A DNA stretch of 64,000 nucleotides from Paenibacillus algicola. Lineage in GTDB: Bacteria; Bacillota; Bacilli; Paenibacillales; Paenibacillaceae. How positions within the stretch are numbered: the first letter of the stretch is position 1; every line of letters starts with the position of its first letter. Positions 9,501 through 18,416 of this stretch are shown here, piece by piece. The stretch lies in the NCBI RefSeq assembly GCF_005577435.1, contig NZ_CP040396.1, positions 4,109,001-4,173,000 on the forward strand, written 5' to 3'. The notes under the pieces are model-generated. The model was given only the letters and a program-made list of their open reading frames with translations. It ran no database searches and had not been told where the DNA came from. The translations under genes were made by a program, and so were the position numbers.

Positions 9501-10481
9501 CCCGGTTGCGCCGCCGCTGAAGGTGTATGTCAATGAGGTAGGGTAAGTTCCGTTCACTACAGGAACTATGACCTTACCCTTGGCGGAGATGGGATCGCCT
9601 GCTGTCGTTTCAATTGGAAAATCGGCTCCTGCCGTCATGTCTGTTGACTCTCTCAGCACGCTGCCACTGGCATTCTTCTGCAGCGCGGTTACATCATAGA
9701 AGGTCGTCCGGCCGTTAAAGAAGGTTATTTCCCGGATAGTTTCGAGCTTCTGATTCTTGTTATACACCGTCAGCTTCACAATATTCTTGCCGGAGTTAAC
9801 ACTGACTGGTGAAGCGATAAATTCGTAGTTATTATAGCTGGACAGATTGTAGCTCCAGATCTTGCCGTTCACTTCAACGGTAATCTTCTCTGCACTCGGA
9901 GCACTGCCTGTGATGCTGATATCCGCTTTATCCACTCCGTAGAATGGCGTCGCGACGGGAGCGATCAGCACTGCAGAATCGTTCTCCTTCAGCTCTACAT
10001 CCCGGCTGCCCTGAGACAGATACGCCTTCAAGTTGTAAAGGGACGGGCCATTCCGATACTCCACATAGATCGGATTGTCGGTGATTGTGCTGGAGCCCTG
10101 TCTGCCGTGGAACACAATCTTGTTCAGGCCTGGGAACAGCTGAATCTCACTGACTTGAATGTTCTGGCCACTGGCATTGATATTGCCCGTGATGCCCTCA
10201 CGACGGTCGATGATGTCCTTCTGGACGGTATTGCCGTTCCCATCCTGCGTCTTGGTGATCTGGTAAACATCATAGGAGATGTTGCTGTCACTGACGCCGG
10301 ACAGCGTACCGTTCAAGCTCAGCTTCTCTGAGATTGAGACCGGCGGGGACGCCAGATTGTAATATTCCTGCGGGAACAAGAATGATGTTCCTGCAGCCTT
10401 AACGCTTTCCATGAAGGCTGGGGGCATCAGGCCCGCAGCCATAACGACCGTCAGCATGATGGACAGTAGTCTTTTTAACAT
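6501..10481 (-). CDS. Large secreted SLH-domain protein
   Basis: Cell-surface protein of 1326 residues. A signal peptide (MLKRLLSIMLTVVMAAGLMP) is followed by a long extracellular part with Ig-like or bacterial beta-sandwich character. Three C-terminal SLH domains carry the motifs SRGEF, QRQDAA and LRADAA. It therefore anchors through its C terminus, the reverse of the S-layer protein next door. I start at the ATG at 10481, five bases after AAGGAGG; an in-frame TTG seven codons upstream overlaps that site. Substrate or partner is unknown. The related P. alvei locus (slhA near csaB, tagA, tagO) is a precedent for an SLH protein beside the anchoring genes. Confidence 0.9.
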   Translation of the reverse strand: MLKRLLSIMLTVVMAAGLMPPAFMESVKAAGTSFLFPQEYYNLASPPVSISEKLSLNGTLSGVSDSNISYDVYQITKTQDGNGNTVQKDIIDRREGITGNINASGQNIQVSEIQLFPGLNKIVFHGRQGSSTITDNPIYVEYRNGPSLYNLKAYLSQGSRDVELKENDSAVLIAPVATPFYGVDKADISITGSAPSAEKITVEVNGKIWSYNLSSYNNYEFIASPVSVNSGKNIVKLTVYNKNQKLETIREITFFNGRTTFYDVTALQKNASGSVLRESTDMTAGADFPIETTAGDPISAKGKVIVPVVNGTYPTSLTYTFSGGATGTGTIPLTFDPLSSPSNGYMIGEFVTSDVSSYTLDSRVTLSMRAGDTTGDAYVTLRDMNRPYVAEINYLNGYTSGMSNQRLLGLTGSTLDGATITSVPTAVEVLVVNGTGHNIQISRITDSKGNTLALSTYPQLYQDTVVKNINGRPTYLDRFILELTSLPANGYQKLTFRIDGPNGGDTKDAAVTLLYGPFVQFTSMVDEQMISVDTSNISSASDTVADALSRMSGTLNNVPNRSDIIYSGTGQTVYLYVNNVEVRLESDGSDGFRLAGGLTNQDLYNRFSTGQNTVRFVYRTTKNTYERTYKVNLLPLNVPTIPAKDTLGIIPFPYLGYNDRAPDQLDARFEKSGSIYKTEESRMNVYGTFDILNLGGNPTEVNNKFGTMTTADKQKYMLQIVSPKIDGSDQTYTWTLDHEFIVDNVSMNASNPVPGLTVYYHPDKKSFSFILRDQEIPADGTPKVYTMKVFNNGAGGPSASQRLEVIKITKPINVLRPVVGKRIVNQNFVEVIIASDQASEILIGKEKAEKFAYDIDYDGVIDYPNAFRILVKDLKPNKANEIDIVAVVGDDEVEQSISIQYVPVNIPGAQYMMEMKTSHKVFDNALSLTFQRGTSLIRRDYNIPEQLKNQVFTGHDILFAIGNSEDGVVNRYEFEGVPIDFDNMVATGRREFISNFQSRFVKSSPVFWIDPGIADRVATKSDYDPTTYGVDPYQFAGSGMRMFYDRIPEDELVPSKVGTLELSYDSSISVEAGKLITVFRYNPDIKKWENIGGVVDAKKHTIEVPFDRFGYYVVAKLGYSYQDIVDHPYAKDFAETLYAKGIMNAFDPTNEFGMSKYVSRGEFTTMIVKSLNLPLNYMGPKHFSELPSDPTLVNPDGLYDFRYIETAARAGIVRGTQPQYFDAANSIQRQDAAVIIAGALNMKLETDRDKIDKGLQKYFKDYAEINYYARPSVLAIAKKGFIQGSLVDSNDPSKGYMFNPKARTLRADAAIIVARVMVDLKKLPKM

Positions 10482-10584
10482 AGTAGCCTCCTTCGAATTC
10501 AACTCCAGTCCTGTACCAGATCTTTGGAGCAGTCATATACCCTTTTATATCGGCAGGTAACTCTCCATTAATTAGTCGAAATCA

Positions 10585-10615
10585 CAAAAAACCTCACCTG
10601 CTTCCAGGTGAGGTT
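10585..10615 (-). terminator. tagO terminator
   Basis: Minus-strand AACCTCACCTG-GAAG-CAGGTGAGGTT, perfect 11-bp stem, then TTTTG. Confidence 0.9.
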
Positions 10616-10665
10616 CGTACTTATGCGCTATATCACGAATAATAAATTTAGAATTGCTGACGCCA

Positions 10666-11799
10666 TTATTTACTGCCGGAATCGGCATTGGAGCGCACGC
10701 GCATCCGGCTAATCAGGCTGAGAAGCGGGCGCTTGGTCTTGCTAACCAGGCCGATGACCTCCGCACCAATCTGCATGAAGAACATCATGAAGCAGATGAC
10801 CACGAACGTAACCCAGTTTGCCTCATACAGTGCGGCGGAAGACTGAATGACCGCCAATACACCGAAGAAAGCAGCAATCGCATAGATCAGCAGCACCGTC
10901 TGGCGGTGGCTGAAGCCCAGCTCCCGCAGGCAATGGTGCAGGTGACCTTTATCCGGAGCAAAGATCGGCTTGTTCTGCAGCTTGCGGCGCACGATCGCGA
11001 AGAAGGTATCCGACAATGGAACACCGATAATAATGAGCGGTGTAATAAAGGACACGATCGCAATCTGCTTAAAGCCCAAGAGAGACAGCATCGCCAAGCT
11101 GAAGCCCAGGAAGAGCGAGCCTGCATCCCCCATGAAGATCTTCGCAGGATGAAAGTTAAAGAACAGGAAGCCGATAATTCCACCAAGCAGCAGCAGACAG
11201 AGCATCGCAACCATCGTATAGCCCATCAGCAGGGACATTACGAGGATCGTGCCGATGGCGATCCCGGAGACGCCGGCAGCAAGGCCGTCCAGTCCATCGA
11301 TCAGGTTAATCGCATTCGTCACACCGACAATCCAGAAGATCGTCAGCGGTACAGCAATCCAGGTCTCCAGTGAAGAGTAGGCATCCTGGAACGGAATATT
11401 TACAAAGTCAACGGTAATATTAAATCCGAATACGACCACACAAGCGGCCGCGATTTGAGCCAGAAATTTCACCTTGGCGGATAGCTGGAAACGATCATCC
11501 AGTGCTCCGATCAATACGATCATGGAGCCGCCAATCAGAAAGGCCTTCATAAAGTTAGCATCCCGCGCCGACAGGCTGTCCGGAATAAAGGGAAGTACGG
11601 CAATCAATCCGATCACAAATGCAAGATAAATGCCTAATCCGCCAAGCCGGGGCATAATTCTGGTATGCACTTTACGGGCATCCGGGACATCCACAGCACC
11701 GATTCTGATCGCGAACTTCTTCACGAGCGGTGTCAGCACCAGCGCCAGCGCCAGCGACACAATAAACCCGATTACGTATACTGGTAACATTGTAATCAT
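10666..11799 (-). CDS. tagO: Undecaprenyl-phosphate GlcNAc-1-phosphate transferase
   Basis: Integral membrane enzyme that transfers GlcNAc-1-phosphate to undecaprenyl phosphate, the first step of wall polymer synthesis. The 377-residue MraY/WecA-family protein shows many membrane helices and the family motifs: GALDDRFQLS (Asp pair), NAINLIDGLDGLAAG, and the cytoplasmic histidine motif GHLHHCL. It is last in the DUF5693-csaB-tagA-tagO run and is followed by a strong terminator. In Paenibacillus this lipid carrier serves both the pyruvylated secondary polymer and possibly teichoic acids. The start at 11799 follows GGGGG closely; the ATG at 11790 is an alternative. Confidence 0.93.
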   Translation of the reverse strand: MITMLPVYVIGFIVSLALALVLTPLVKKFAIRIGAVDVPDARKVHTRIMPRLGGLGIYLAFVIGLIAVLPFIPDSLSARDANFMKAFLIGGSMIVLIGALDDRFQLSAKVKFLAQIAAACVVVFGFNITVDFVNIPFQDAYSSLETWIAVPLTIFWIVGVTNAINLIDGLDGLAAGVSGIAIGTILVMSLLMGYTMVAMLCLLLLGGIIGFLFFNFHPAKIFMGDAGSLFLGFSLAMLSLLGFKQIAIVSFITPLIIIGVPLSDTFFAIVRRKLQNKPIFAPDKGHLHHCLRELGFSHRQTVLLIYAIAAFFGVLAVIQSSAALYEANWVTFVVICFMMFFMQIGAEVIGLVSKTKRPLLSLISRMRVRSNADSGSK

Positions 11800-11913
11800 T
11801 CAACCCCCATTATGGTTCTACCGTGTTGAATTATACTCCCTTCGTCCTTGAAATCCAATACCAATTTTCGGCGAATTTCAGTGATTTTCACGAAAAAAGC
11901 AGTACTGCCTGTC

Positions 11914-12666
11914 TCATTTCGTCACGTTTTCTTTCTCGCGCAGCACTTTTACGGCGAATTTCGGGAGAGCAAGCATCCGTTTGAAACGGGTCGGCTCGCG
12001 CAGCAAGCGGTAGAGCCATTCCATTCTCATCTTCTGCACCAGCTTCGGCGCCCGCTTGGACTTGCCGGAAACAATATCAAAGGTTCCGCCAACCCCCATC
12101 ATCAACGGGACACCGAGGTCCTCCTTGTACCTTGCAATCCAGGGCTCCTGCGTCTCTGCGCCGCGGGCCACGAGAAGAATATGTGGCTCTGCCTTGCGGA
12201 TGTCTGCAATAACCTCCTGATCCTGCTCCGGTCCAAAAAATCCATCACGGTATCCGGCCACAATTGCCGCCGGATACTGCATTTGTAACCGTTCCGCTGC
12301 TGCCTGAATCACTTCCGGCGTCGTGCCGAGGAGGTAAAACCTCCAGCGCTTCATCTCTCCGGCCCGAAACAGCTCATGTACCAGATCGAAGCCGGTTACC
12401 CGCTCCGCCACCGGCTCCCCGCCCTTGCTGGCTGCCCATACGATGCCGGTGCCATCCGGCACAATGATGTCTGCCCCCAGCATCATCTGCTTGTAGGCGG
12501 GTTTCTCAAGGGCCGCCATGACCATGATAGGATTGGCTGTAATAACTTGATGGGGACGCCCCGATTCCACGGCTTCCGTTAAATAAGCTACCGTATCCTT
12601 GAAATCCAGCTTGGAGAAAGGAATGCCGAAGATTGGAACGGTAGGAAAAGGCGATGCCTGCTTCAA
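11914..12666 (-). CDS. tagA: WecG/TagA/CpsF family ManNAc transferase
   Basis: Adds N-acetylmannosamine to the lipid-linked GlcNAc made by TagO. The product of about 250 residues has the family core with GADIIVPDGTGIVWAA (contains the proposed catalytic Asp) and a C-terminal basic, amphipathic segment (MRMEWLYRLLREPTRF) that docks the enzyme to the membrane. Start is uncertain: the TTG at 12666 lies well placed behind GAGGGTGAG, two bases after the csaB stop, suggesting translational coupling; GTG at 12675 and TTG at 12699 are less well spaced. UDP-ManNAc would come from mnaA at 34814-35971. Confidence 0.9.
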   Translation of the reverse strand: MKQASPFPTVPIFGIPFSKLDFKDTVAYLTEAVESGRPHQVITANPIMVMAALEKPAYKQMMLGADIIVPDGTGIVWAASKGGEPVAERVTGFDLVHELFRAGEMKRWRFYLLGTTPEVIQAAAERLQMQYPAAIVAGYRDGFFGPEQDQEVIADIRKAEPHILLVARGAETQEPWIARYKEDLGVPLMMGVGGTFDIVSGKSKRAPKLVQKMRMEWLYRLLREPTRFKRMLALPKFAVKVLREKENVTK

Positions 12667-12667
12667 C

Positions 12668-13789
12668 TTACTCACCCTCTGTACCCAAATATTGTGCAAT
12701 ATGGCGGGCAGGCAGCTGTGCCTCCTGCTTTAACCGCCCGATTTGTGCTTCATGCTCTGATTTCCAGCTTTCTGCATGGTCCAGCATGGAAATCAGCAGC
12801 CGCTTGAGATCCTCAGGGTCCAGTGCCTCGCTCCGGCCCACTGGAGCGCTGTCCAGGCGCTTCAGAAAATGATCGATTTTGGGATCATATGAGATTCCGA
12901 TCAGCGGAATGCTCTGATTGGCCGCATAGATGAGGCTGTGCAGCCGCATGCCGAGCACGACGTCACAGCGGCTGACCTCTGCCAACATATCCTGCGGCTG
13001 CTGCTCCTCCACATAATAGCTGATCTTTCCCCCATAGGTTGTAATATCACCCAAGCGCTCGGTAATATACCGGGACGCTTCCTCATCATCAGGACGATGA
13101 AAGGGCAGGAAACGAAGATGCACGGGACGCTGCCGCAGCAGTGCCTTCAGTCCTTCGGCAATCGCGTTCAGCTCCCGTCGCTGTGCATCCCAGAAGCGCA
13201 CCGAAATGCCGATTACCGGCAGCTCATCACCAGCGCGCTGATGCAATGCCTCCGGTAACGGAAGTCCCATGACCGGATCCGGGACAACCTGGATCACGTC
13301 TGGTGCAATGCCCATGGATTGAAGCAGCTCGCCGGACTGCGTATCCCGTACTGAAATATAGGTGCATTTCCGCAGGACTGAACGGATAGCAGGGTAGAAT
13401 AATCTCCGGTTCACAGGCCCGACACCCTGAGCATATATAAAAGTGGGCTTGCCCGCCCATTGCGCCAGCTTGATCACTCCGAGGTAGTACGGAATGGTCT
13501 TGGGACTCGTCACATCCTGAAGCAGACTTCCCCCGCCGCTGATGAGGCCGTCACTTGCCGCAATCGCTCTGCGCACCTCGCCTAGCTTCATGCGGTGAAC
13601 CGCAGAGACACCATAAGTAGCCGCAGTCCATTCCGGATCTATGGACAGAACGACAGGCTCAATCCTGATCCCTGCCGCCTTGCCCTCCTCCTCCAGCGCC
13701 GTCAAAATCGATTTCAGAACGGCTTCATCACCGCTGTTTCTGAAGCCGTAATAACCTGAGATTACAATGGTTTTAGCCGATGAGACCAT
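12668..13789 (-). CDS. csaB: Polysaccharide pyruvyl transferase CsaB
   Basis: Adds a pyruvate ketal to the wall polymer (on ManNAc in P. alvei), creating the ligand for SLH domains. The 373-residue protein belongs to the polysaccharide pyruvyl transferase family, with the N-terminal YGFRNSGDEAVLKSI motif, GGSLLQD, and the central RLHSLIYA segment. Start chosen at the ATG at 13789, ten bases after AAAGGA; a TTG three codons upstream is possible. Its 5' end overlaps the end of the DUF5693 gene by 28 bases, and tagA follows immediately, so the three are one transcript. It links directly to the two SLH proteins in this window. Confidence 0.95.
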   Translation of the reverse strand: MVSSAKTIVISGYYGFRNSGDEAVLKSILTALEEEGKAAGIRIEPVVLSIDPEWTAATYGVSAVHRMKLGEVRRAIAASDGLISGGGSLLQDVTSPKTIPYYLGVIKLAQWAGKPTFIYAQGVGPVNRRLFYPAIRSVLRKCTYISVRDTQSGELLQSMGIAPDVIQVVPDPVMGLPLPEALHQRAGDELPVIGISVRFWDAQRRELNAIAEGLKALLRQRPVHLRFLPFHRPDDEEASRYITERLGDITTYGGKISYYVEEQQPQDMLAEVSRCDVVLGMRLHSLIYAANQSIPLIGISYDPKIDHFLKRLDSAPVGRSEALDPEDLKRLLISMLDHAESWKSEHEAQIGRLKQEAQLPARHIAQYLGTEGE

Positions 13790-15783
13790 GATTTCCAAAT
13801 CCTTTCCCCGATCTGCCAGGCGAGAATCAGTCCAAGCCCGATGAGCAAGCCCAGCCCCAGTCCCAGCAGTCCGCGAACCGCCGAAATATAGAGCGGGGAA
13901 TGCAGATGCGTGAACGTACCTACGATGGACAGCTGGCCCATCGCTCCGATAATGAGCAGGTAGGCGGCATGGCGGTATTTAAAGGACAGGAACAGTCCCA
14001 GCAGCAGCACTGGATGCGCAAGCAGAAACTCCTTGTTCCGCGGCCGCACGCCAAATGTATTCTCCAGGAAGGATCGGAACGCCATTTCTATAGAAGAAAC
14101 GGATCCCGCATTGCCCGTCCGGCTTAAATAGTACATGCCTACAATGCCAATGATCCCGGCCGCTGCTACCCAGAGCAGTGTTATCGGCGTGTTCAATAAT
14201 GTCTGGATTCCGGCCCGTGAGGCCTGTCCTCCGCGATACAGCAGCACATAAATAGCAGTTAAGCCCATAGGAGCTACAGCCAAAAGATTCACGCCCCGGA
14301 ACTGATCCAGAACCAGCATGTAAGTTACATTGTTCAATAGTGCCACCAGCAGCGGCACAGCAGCCAGGGTGAGCACCGTCGTCTTGATGAACAGCACCAG
14401 TGCGTGAGTCAAGCGCCTGCCGGTGCTCATTGATCCCACACGGCTGCTGCTCTCGGTCACCTTGCGTACCGCCAGAATCATAGCCACGGTCGGACCGCTG
14501 ATCGTGACAGCAAGCGCGACCGCCTGCTCCATCAGCTCGCTGTTCAGAACGTACAAGCCTGCCGTTCCGATCAGTCCGATCACAAAGGCCGGAATAGTCA
14601 ACAGTGGAATAAAATACGAAATCATGAGCGTAATCAGCGCCAGAGCGCCGATCAGCGCGCCCAGCTTGAAGTAGCGCTGCAGCGAGGACTCGGACACCTC
14701 AAAGGCTTCCGCAGGCCCCATTGTAAAGCCGTTTTGTTCCATGTCCGAGATGGTGTGGCCTGTCTCTCCCAGTGCCTCCACCAGATTGTTAATGGGGTCC
14801 GTGATGGTTCCCTGTGTCCCGTCGCGAAGCGGCTCCGCGTTCAGATAGAACATGCGGATATTGCGGTCCTTCGACGCCAGCACGAAGCGGTCGCTGATCA
14901 CCTTCGGATCCAGCGCAGCATCCCGCTCGCTTAGAGAATACAGCCGGGCTACATTGTAATCCGTCAGATACGAGAGCAGCTCAAAGCCTTTTTGCGGCAC
15001 CTTGATGTTCTCAATCGCGATCAGGCCGATATCATATTGATTCAGCAGACCGGCAAAATGCGTCAGGCTCTTGTCCTCTTCATGATTCTTGAAGCCTTTG
15101 GCCGCATCGCCATCGAACAGAAGCCGCTGCACACCGTAATCCGCAAAGTAAGCCATCAGGCTGGTCATGTACTCTTCATTATACGGAAGCGTATCGGACA
15201 GTCTTGGAACAATGCTAAAACCCTTCTCCCGCAGCATGTCCATCGTGATCGGATCCGGCGCCATCGGCTTCAGCCCTGCCTCAACGCGCGGTATTTCCAG
15301 GATCAGACCGTCAGAGCCGTTATATTCCCAGTCTCTTACCGGAATGTCCAGGCGGGTAAAGGTCGCTTCAATGATTGGCTTGATGGTCTCCGCGCTTTCC
15401 GCTGTCGAGAAGACGACATACGTAAAGTTGTTGCGGCGCGACACCGCCTCTTCCGTTAAATCAGCCGCCTGCTGCGCATCATACACAACAATCCGGCCGG
15501 ACTTGATAAATTCCTCCAGCGTGCTCTCGAACAGTGCCATACTCGTGACACCGGCATCCTTCAGCTGGTCCAGCTGCTCCGTTATGTAAGCTTCCGGATA
15601 GGTTCGATACACGGAAATATCCAGTAAATCACGATAATCAAACACCAGCTCTACCTGCTTCGAGGTTGACTCCGTCTGCAGCCGGTCATAGCCTACCGGG
15701 AGCGCAGACAGCACACCCAGGGCAACCAGAATCCATAGCCACTTGCGGGCAGCCAGACTCCAGCGCTTCCATTGTTGAACCAC
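13762..15783 (-). CDS. DUF5693 family multi-pass membrane protein
   Basis: Function unknown. The 673-residue product has one membrane helix near residues 13-32 and an extracytoplasmic domain of about 330 residues (FDYRDLLDISVYR..., probably TIM-barrel-like). A C-terminal half with many hydrophobic helices follows, interrupted by a basic loop. Start at GTG 15783 is favoured because GAGGGGG lies eight bases upstream; in-frame upstream codons have no site. It overlaps csaB, and this arrangement is typical of Paenibacillus csaB loci, so a role in export or assembly of the wall polymer is plausible but unproven. Confidence 0.85.
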   Translation of the reverse strand: MVQQWKRWSLAARKWLWILVALGVLSALPVGYDRLQTESTSKQVELVFDYRDLLDISVYRTYPEAYITEQLDQLKDAGVTSMALFESTLEEFIKSGRIVVYDAQQAADLTEEAVSRRNNFTYVVFSTAESAETIKPIIEATFTRLDIPVRDWEYNGSDGLILEIPRVEAGLKPMAPDPITMDMLREKGFSIVPRLSDTLPYNEEYMTSLMAYFADYGVQRLLFDGDAAKGFKNHEEDKSLTHFAGLLNQYDIGLIAIENIKVPQKGFELLSYLTDYNVARLYSLSERDAALDPKVISDRFVLASKDRNIRMFYLNAEPLRDGTQGTITDPINNLVEALGETGHTISDMEQNGFTMGPAEAFEVSESSLQRYFKLGALIGALALITLMISYFIPLLTIPAFVIGLIGTAGLYVLNSELMEQAVALAVTISGPTVAMILAVRKVTESSSRVGSMSTGRRLTHALVLFIKTTVLTLAAVPLLVALLNNVTYMLVLDQFRGVNLLAVAPMGLTAIYVLLYRGGQASRAGIQTLLNTPITLLWVAAAGIIGIVGMYYLSRTGNAGSVSSIEMAFRSFLENTFGVRPRNKEFLLAHPVLLLGLFLSFKYRHAAYLLIIGAMGQLSIVGTFTHLHSPLYISAVRGLLGLGLGLLIGLGLILAWQIGERIWKSWSHRLKPL

Positions 15784-15870
15784 AAAAATTTCCCCCTCAT
15801 TCAAATGACGGGATTTATCGGTACTTGCCCGCAGCTCTGCGAGGCCATCCTTCAAAATCCCGGCCTGTTC

Positions 15871-15909
15871 AAAAAGGGCGGCGCCGTCGCTTCCTGCCTG
15901 CCGCCCTTT
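15871..15909 (-). terminator. pgcA terminator
   Basis: Minus-strand AAAGGGCGGC...GCCGCCCTTT with a 17-base loop and TTTTTG. It separates the fabZ-pgcA unit from the csaB operon. Confidence 0.85.
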
Positions 15910-15923
15910 CTTGAAATGTTATG

Positions 15924-17639
15924 TTATGCGTCTACGCGTGCCATCACGATCGATGACAAATCTTTCAGCTTCTGCTTCGCTTCTTCCGAGGAAGCTCCTC
16001 TTACAGCAAAGTATACTTTGATCTTCGGCTCCGTACCGGATGGACGCAGGCAGAACCAGGAGCCGTCCGAGAGCATGTACTTCAGCACATTCTCCTTAGG
16101 CAGTCCGTCCAGGCCTTCCGCGTAATCCAGCACCTTCTCTACAACAGCACTCCCCAGCTCCTGCGGCGGGTTGGAGCGCCAGTCGGACATGATGCCCTGT
16201 ATCTGCGCGATTCCGTTCTTTCCTTTCAAAGTACGGGATTCCAGGCCCTCCAGGAAATAGCCGAACTGCTCATACAGCTCCTGCAGCACGTCATACAGAG
16301 TCTTGCCCTGGCCTTTGTAATAGGCTGCTGCCTCACAGATCAGCATGGAGGCCAGCACTGCATCCTTGTCGCGGGCATAATTGCCGGCCAGGTAACCGTA
16401 GCTCTCCTCATAGCCGAACAGGAATGTATGCTGTCCGTTGTTCTCAAACTGGGTCATTTTCTCCCCGATATATTTGAAGCCGGTCAAGGTGTTCAGCACC
16501 GCCGCGCCGTAATGCTCTGCAATGACTGCACCCATCTCGCTCGTGACAATCGTCTTGATGACCGCTCCGTTCTGAGGCAGCTTGCCTGCTTCTTTAAGCT
16601 GGCTCAGCAAATAGTGAATCATGATCGCACCGGACTGGTTGCCCGTCAGCACTACATATTCGCCGTCACGGTTCTTCACGACAGCACCCATCCGGTCTGC
16701 ATCGGGATCTGTACCGATCAGAATGTCCGCATCCACCTGCTCTCCCAGCTTCATCGCCAGGGTAAAGGCTTCCCGCTCCTCCGGGTTCGGAGATTTCACA
16801 CTGGAGAAATCTGCATCGGGCTGCTCTTGCTCCTCTACCACATGCACATGCTTGAAGCCGATTCCTTCCAGGACGCGGCGCACCGGCTGATTACCTGTTC
16901 CGTGAAGCGGTGTAAACACGATCCGGAAATCGTCACTCAGGCTGGAGGCGATACGCTCGCGGTTCACACTAAGGCCTGACACCGTGTTTATGAAGGCTTC
17001 GTCCTCGTCATCACCCAGCCAGACCAGCAATCCCTGCTGCTCTGCTTCCTCCCGTGTCAGCTTCTTCACTGCGGCAAAAGAGTCTACCTCCTGAATCAGG
17101 CTGATCACCTGCTCCGCCTCATCCGGTACAAGCTGTCCACCTTCAGCGTTATACACCTTGTAGCCATTATACTCCGGCGGGTTATGGCTAGCCGTAATGA
17201 CAATCCCTGCCGAGGCGTTCAAGTAACGTACGCTGTAGGACAGCTGCGGCGTAGAACGAAGCGAAGGATACAGCTTGGCTGCAATGCCGTTCCCTGCCAG
17301 CACCAATGCTGCCTCTAAGGCAAACTCCGGAGAGAAGTGGCGGGAATCATGGGCAATGACCACCGATGGCTGGCCCGAGCCCTGATGCTGCTTCAGAATG
17401 AACTGCGCGAAGCCTTGCGTCGCACGGCCCACCGTATATTTGTTCATCCGGTTGCTGCCGGCACCGATAATGCCGCGAAGCCCTCCGGTTCCAAACTCCA
17501 GATCACGGTAAAAGCGCTCTTCCAGCTCCTGCGGATCGGTTTCAATCCCGCGAAGCTCGGCCTTGGTTTCTTCATCCACGTGGTGATCATTCAGCCAGCG
17601 CTGAACAGTTTCTACGGTTCTTTGACTCATTTCTGCCAT
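15924..17639 (-). CDS. pgcA: Phosphoglucomutase/phosphomannomutase family enzyme
   Basis: Interconverts glucose-6-phosphate and glucose-1-phosphate (family also handles mannose phosphates), feeding UDP-glucose and surface polysaccharides. The 571-residue alpha-D-phosphohexomutase shows the phosphoserine motif TASHNPPEYNGYK, the metal loop GTDPDADRMG, the sugar-binding GYEESYG, and the C-terminal RPSGTEPKIK phosphate-binding motif. Start at ATG 17639, ten bases after GAAGGGG. It follows fabZ by 54 bases on the same strand and ends at a strong terminator. Confidence 0.94.
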   Translation of the reverse strand: MAEMSQRTVETVQRWLNDHHVDEETKAELRGIETDPQELEERFYRDLEFGTGGLRGIIGAGSNRMNKYTVGRATQGFAQFILKQHQGSGQPSVVIAHDSRHFSPEFALEAALVLAGNGIAAKLYPSLRSTPQLSYSVRYLNASAGIVITASHNPPEYNGYKVYNAEGGQLVPDEAEQVISLIQEVDSFAAVKKLTREEAEQQGLLVWLGDDEDEAFINTVSGLSVNRERIASSLSDDFRIVFTPLHGTGNQPVRRVLEGIGFKHVHVVEEQEQPDADFSSVKSPNPEEREAFTLAMKLGEQVDADILIGTDPDADRMGAVVKNRDGEYVVLTGNQSGAIMIHYLLSQLKEAGKLPQNGAVIKTIVTSEMGAVIAEHYGAAVLNTLTGFKYIGEKMTQFENNGQHTFLFGYEESYGYLAGNYARDKDAVLASMLICEAAAYYKGQGKTLYDVLQELYEQFGYFLEGLESRTLKGKNGIAQIQGIMSDWRSNPPQELGSAVVEKVLDYAEGLDGLPKENVLKYMLSDGSWFCLRPSGTEPKIKVYFAVRGASSEEAKQKLKDLSSIVMARVDA

Positions 17640-17693
17640 GATGGTTTTCCCCTTCCCAATCTCTAATATATGGTGGTGCATGTTAAGAAGAAG

Positions 17694-18131
17694 CTATGCG
17701 GGGTCTGACAGTGCGAACATAATCTCGCCTTCCGCAACGACCTTGCCCTCTACGCTGGCGGTCGCTTTTCCCTTGCCGATGGAGCCTTTAAGACGTGTAA
17801 TCTCGACTTCAAGGCGCAGCGTGTCGCCCGGAACGACCTGTCCGCGGAAGCGGAAGCCATCCAGTCCGGCCAAAAAGCCCAGCTTGCCCTTGTTGCTCTC
17901 CACACTCAGCATGGCAATAGCGCCCACCTGAGCGAGCGCCTCGGTAATTAACACGCCCGGCATCACCGGATACTGCGGAAAATGGCCGGTGAAGAACGGC
18001 TCGTTCATGGTCACATTCTTGATGCCGACCGCGCGCTGGCCCTCTTCCATCTCAATAATCTTGTCCACCAGCAGAAACGGCGGGCGATGCGGAATAATGT
18101 CCTGGATTTGTCCGATATTCAGTACCGTCAC
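17694..18131 (-). CDS. fabZ: 3-hydroxyacyl-ACP dehydratase FabZ
   Basis: Dehydrates beta-hydroxyacyl-ACP in the type II fatty acid elongation cycle. The 145-residue hot-dog protein has the catalytic His and Glu in [20 protein letters not shown] and the N-terminal [13 protein letters not shown] block. GTG start with AAGGGAG seven bases upstream. In B. subtilis fabZ also lies close to flhP, so the position is syntenic. A perfect palindrome (18155-18169) sits just before the ribosome binding site and may regulate it. Confidence 0.96.
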   Translation of the reverse strand: MTVLNIGQIQDIIPHRPPFLLVDKIIEMEEGQRAVGIKNVTMNEPFFTGHFPQYPVMPGVLITEALAQVGAIAMLSVESNKGKLGFLAGLDGFRFRGQVVPGDTLRLEVEITRLKGSIGKGKATASVEGKVVAEGEIMFALSDPA

Positions 18132-18154
18132 AGTAAAACTCCCTTCCCATGTAT

Positions 18155-18169
18155 GTACCCTTAGGGTAC
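18155..18169 (-). promoter_or_regulatory. Palindrome in the fabZ leader
   Basis: GTACCC-TTA-GGGTAC is a perfect 6+6 inverted repeat 24 bases upstream of the fabZ GTG start. It could be a repressor site or a small RNA hairpin. It does not match the FapR box I know. The remainder of 18170-18347 shows only short imperfect repeats. Confidence 0.4.
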
Positions 18170-18347
18170 GCCTTTTGATTGATCACTTATGTAAAAAATG
18201 CATAAATCCACGGCCTTACGGCAACAATGATGATACCCTTTATGACTGCAGACATGAAGGTTGATATAAGGGGTTCTCGGTCCTTTCAGCGCAGCCTGAG
18301 GCCAGGGGGCCCTTTTCAGCGTTAACCCCTACATTATAACGTTTAAC

Positions 18348-18377
18348 GAAAAAAAAAGAAAACTCCCGCAAGGGAGT
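18348..18377 (-). terminator. Terminator of the flhO-flhP-epuA unit
   Basis: Minus-strand ACTCCC-TTGC-GGGAGT followed by TTTCTTTTTTTTT. Confidence 0.88.
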
Positions 18378-18416
18378 CTACGAACAGCATATTAAGACTG
18401 GATTGGATCAGCCTGG

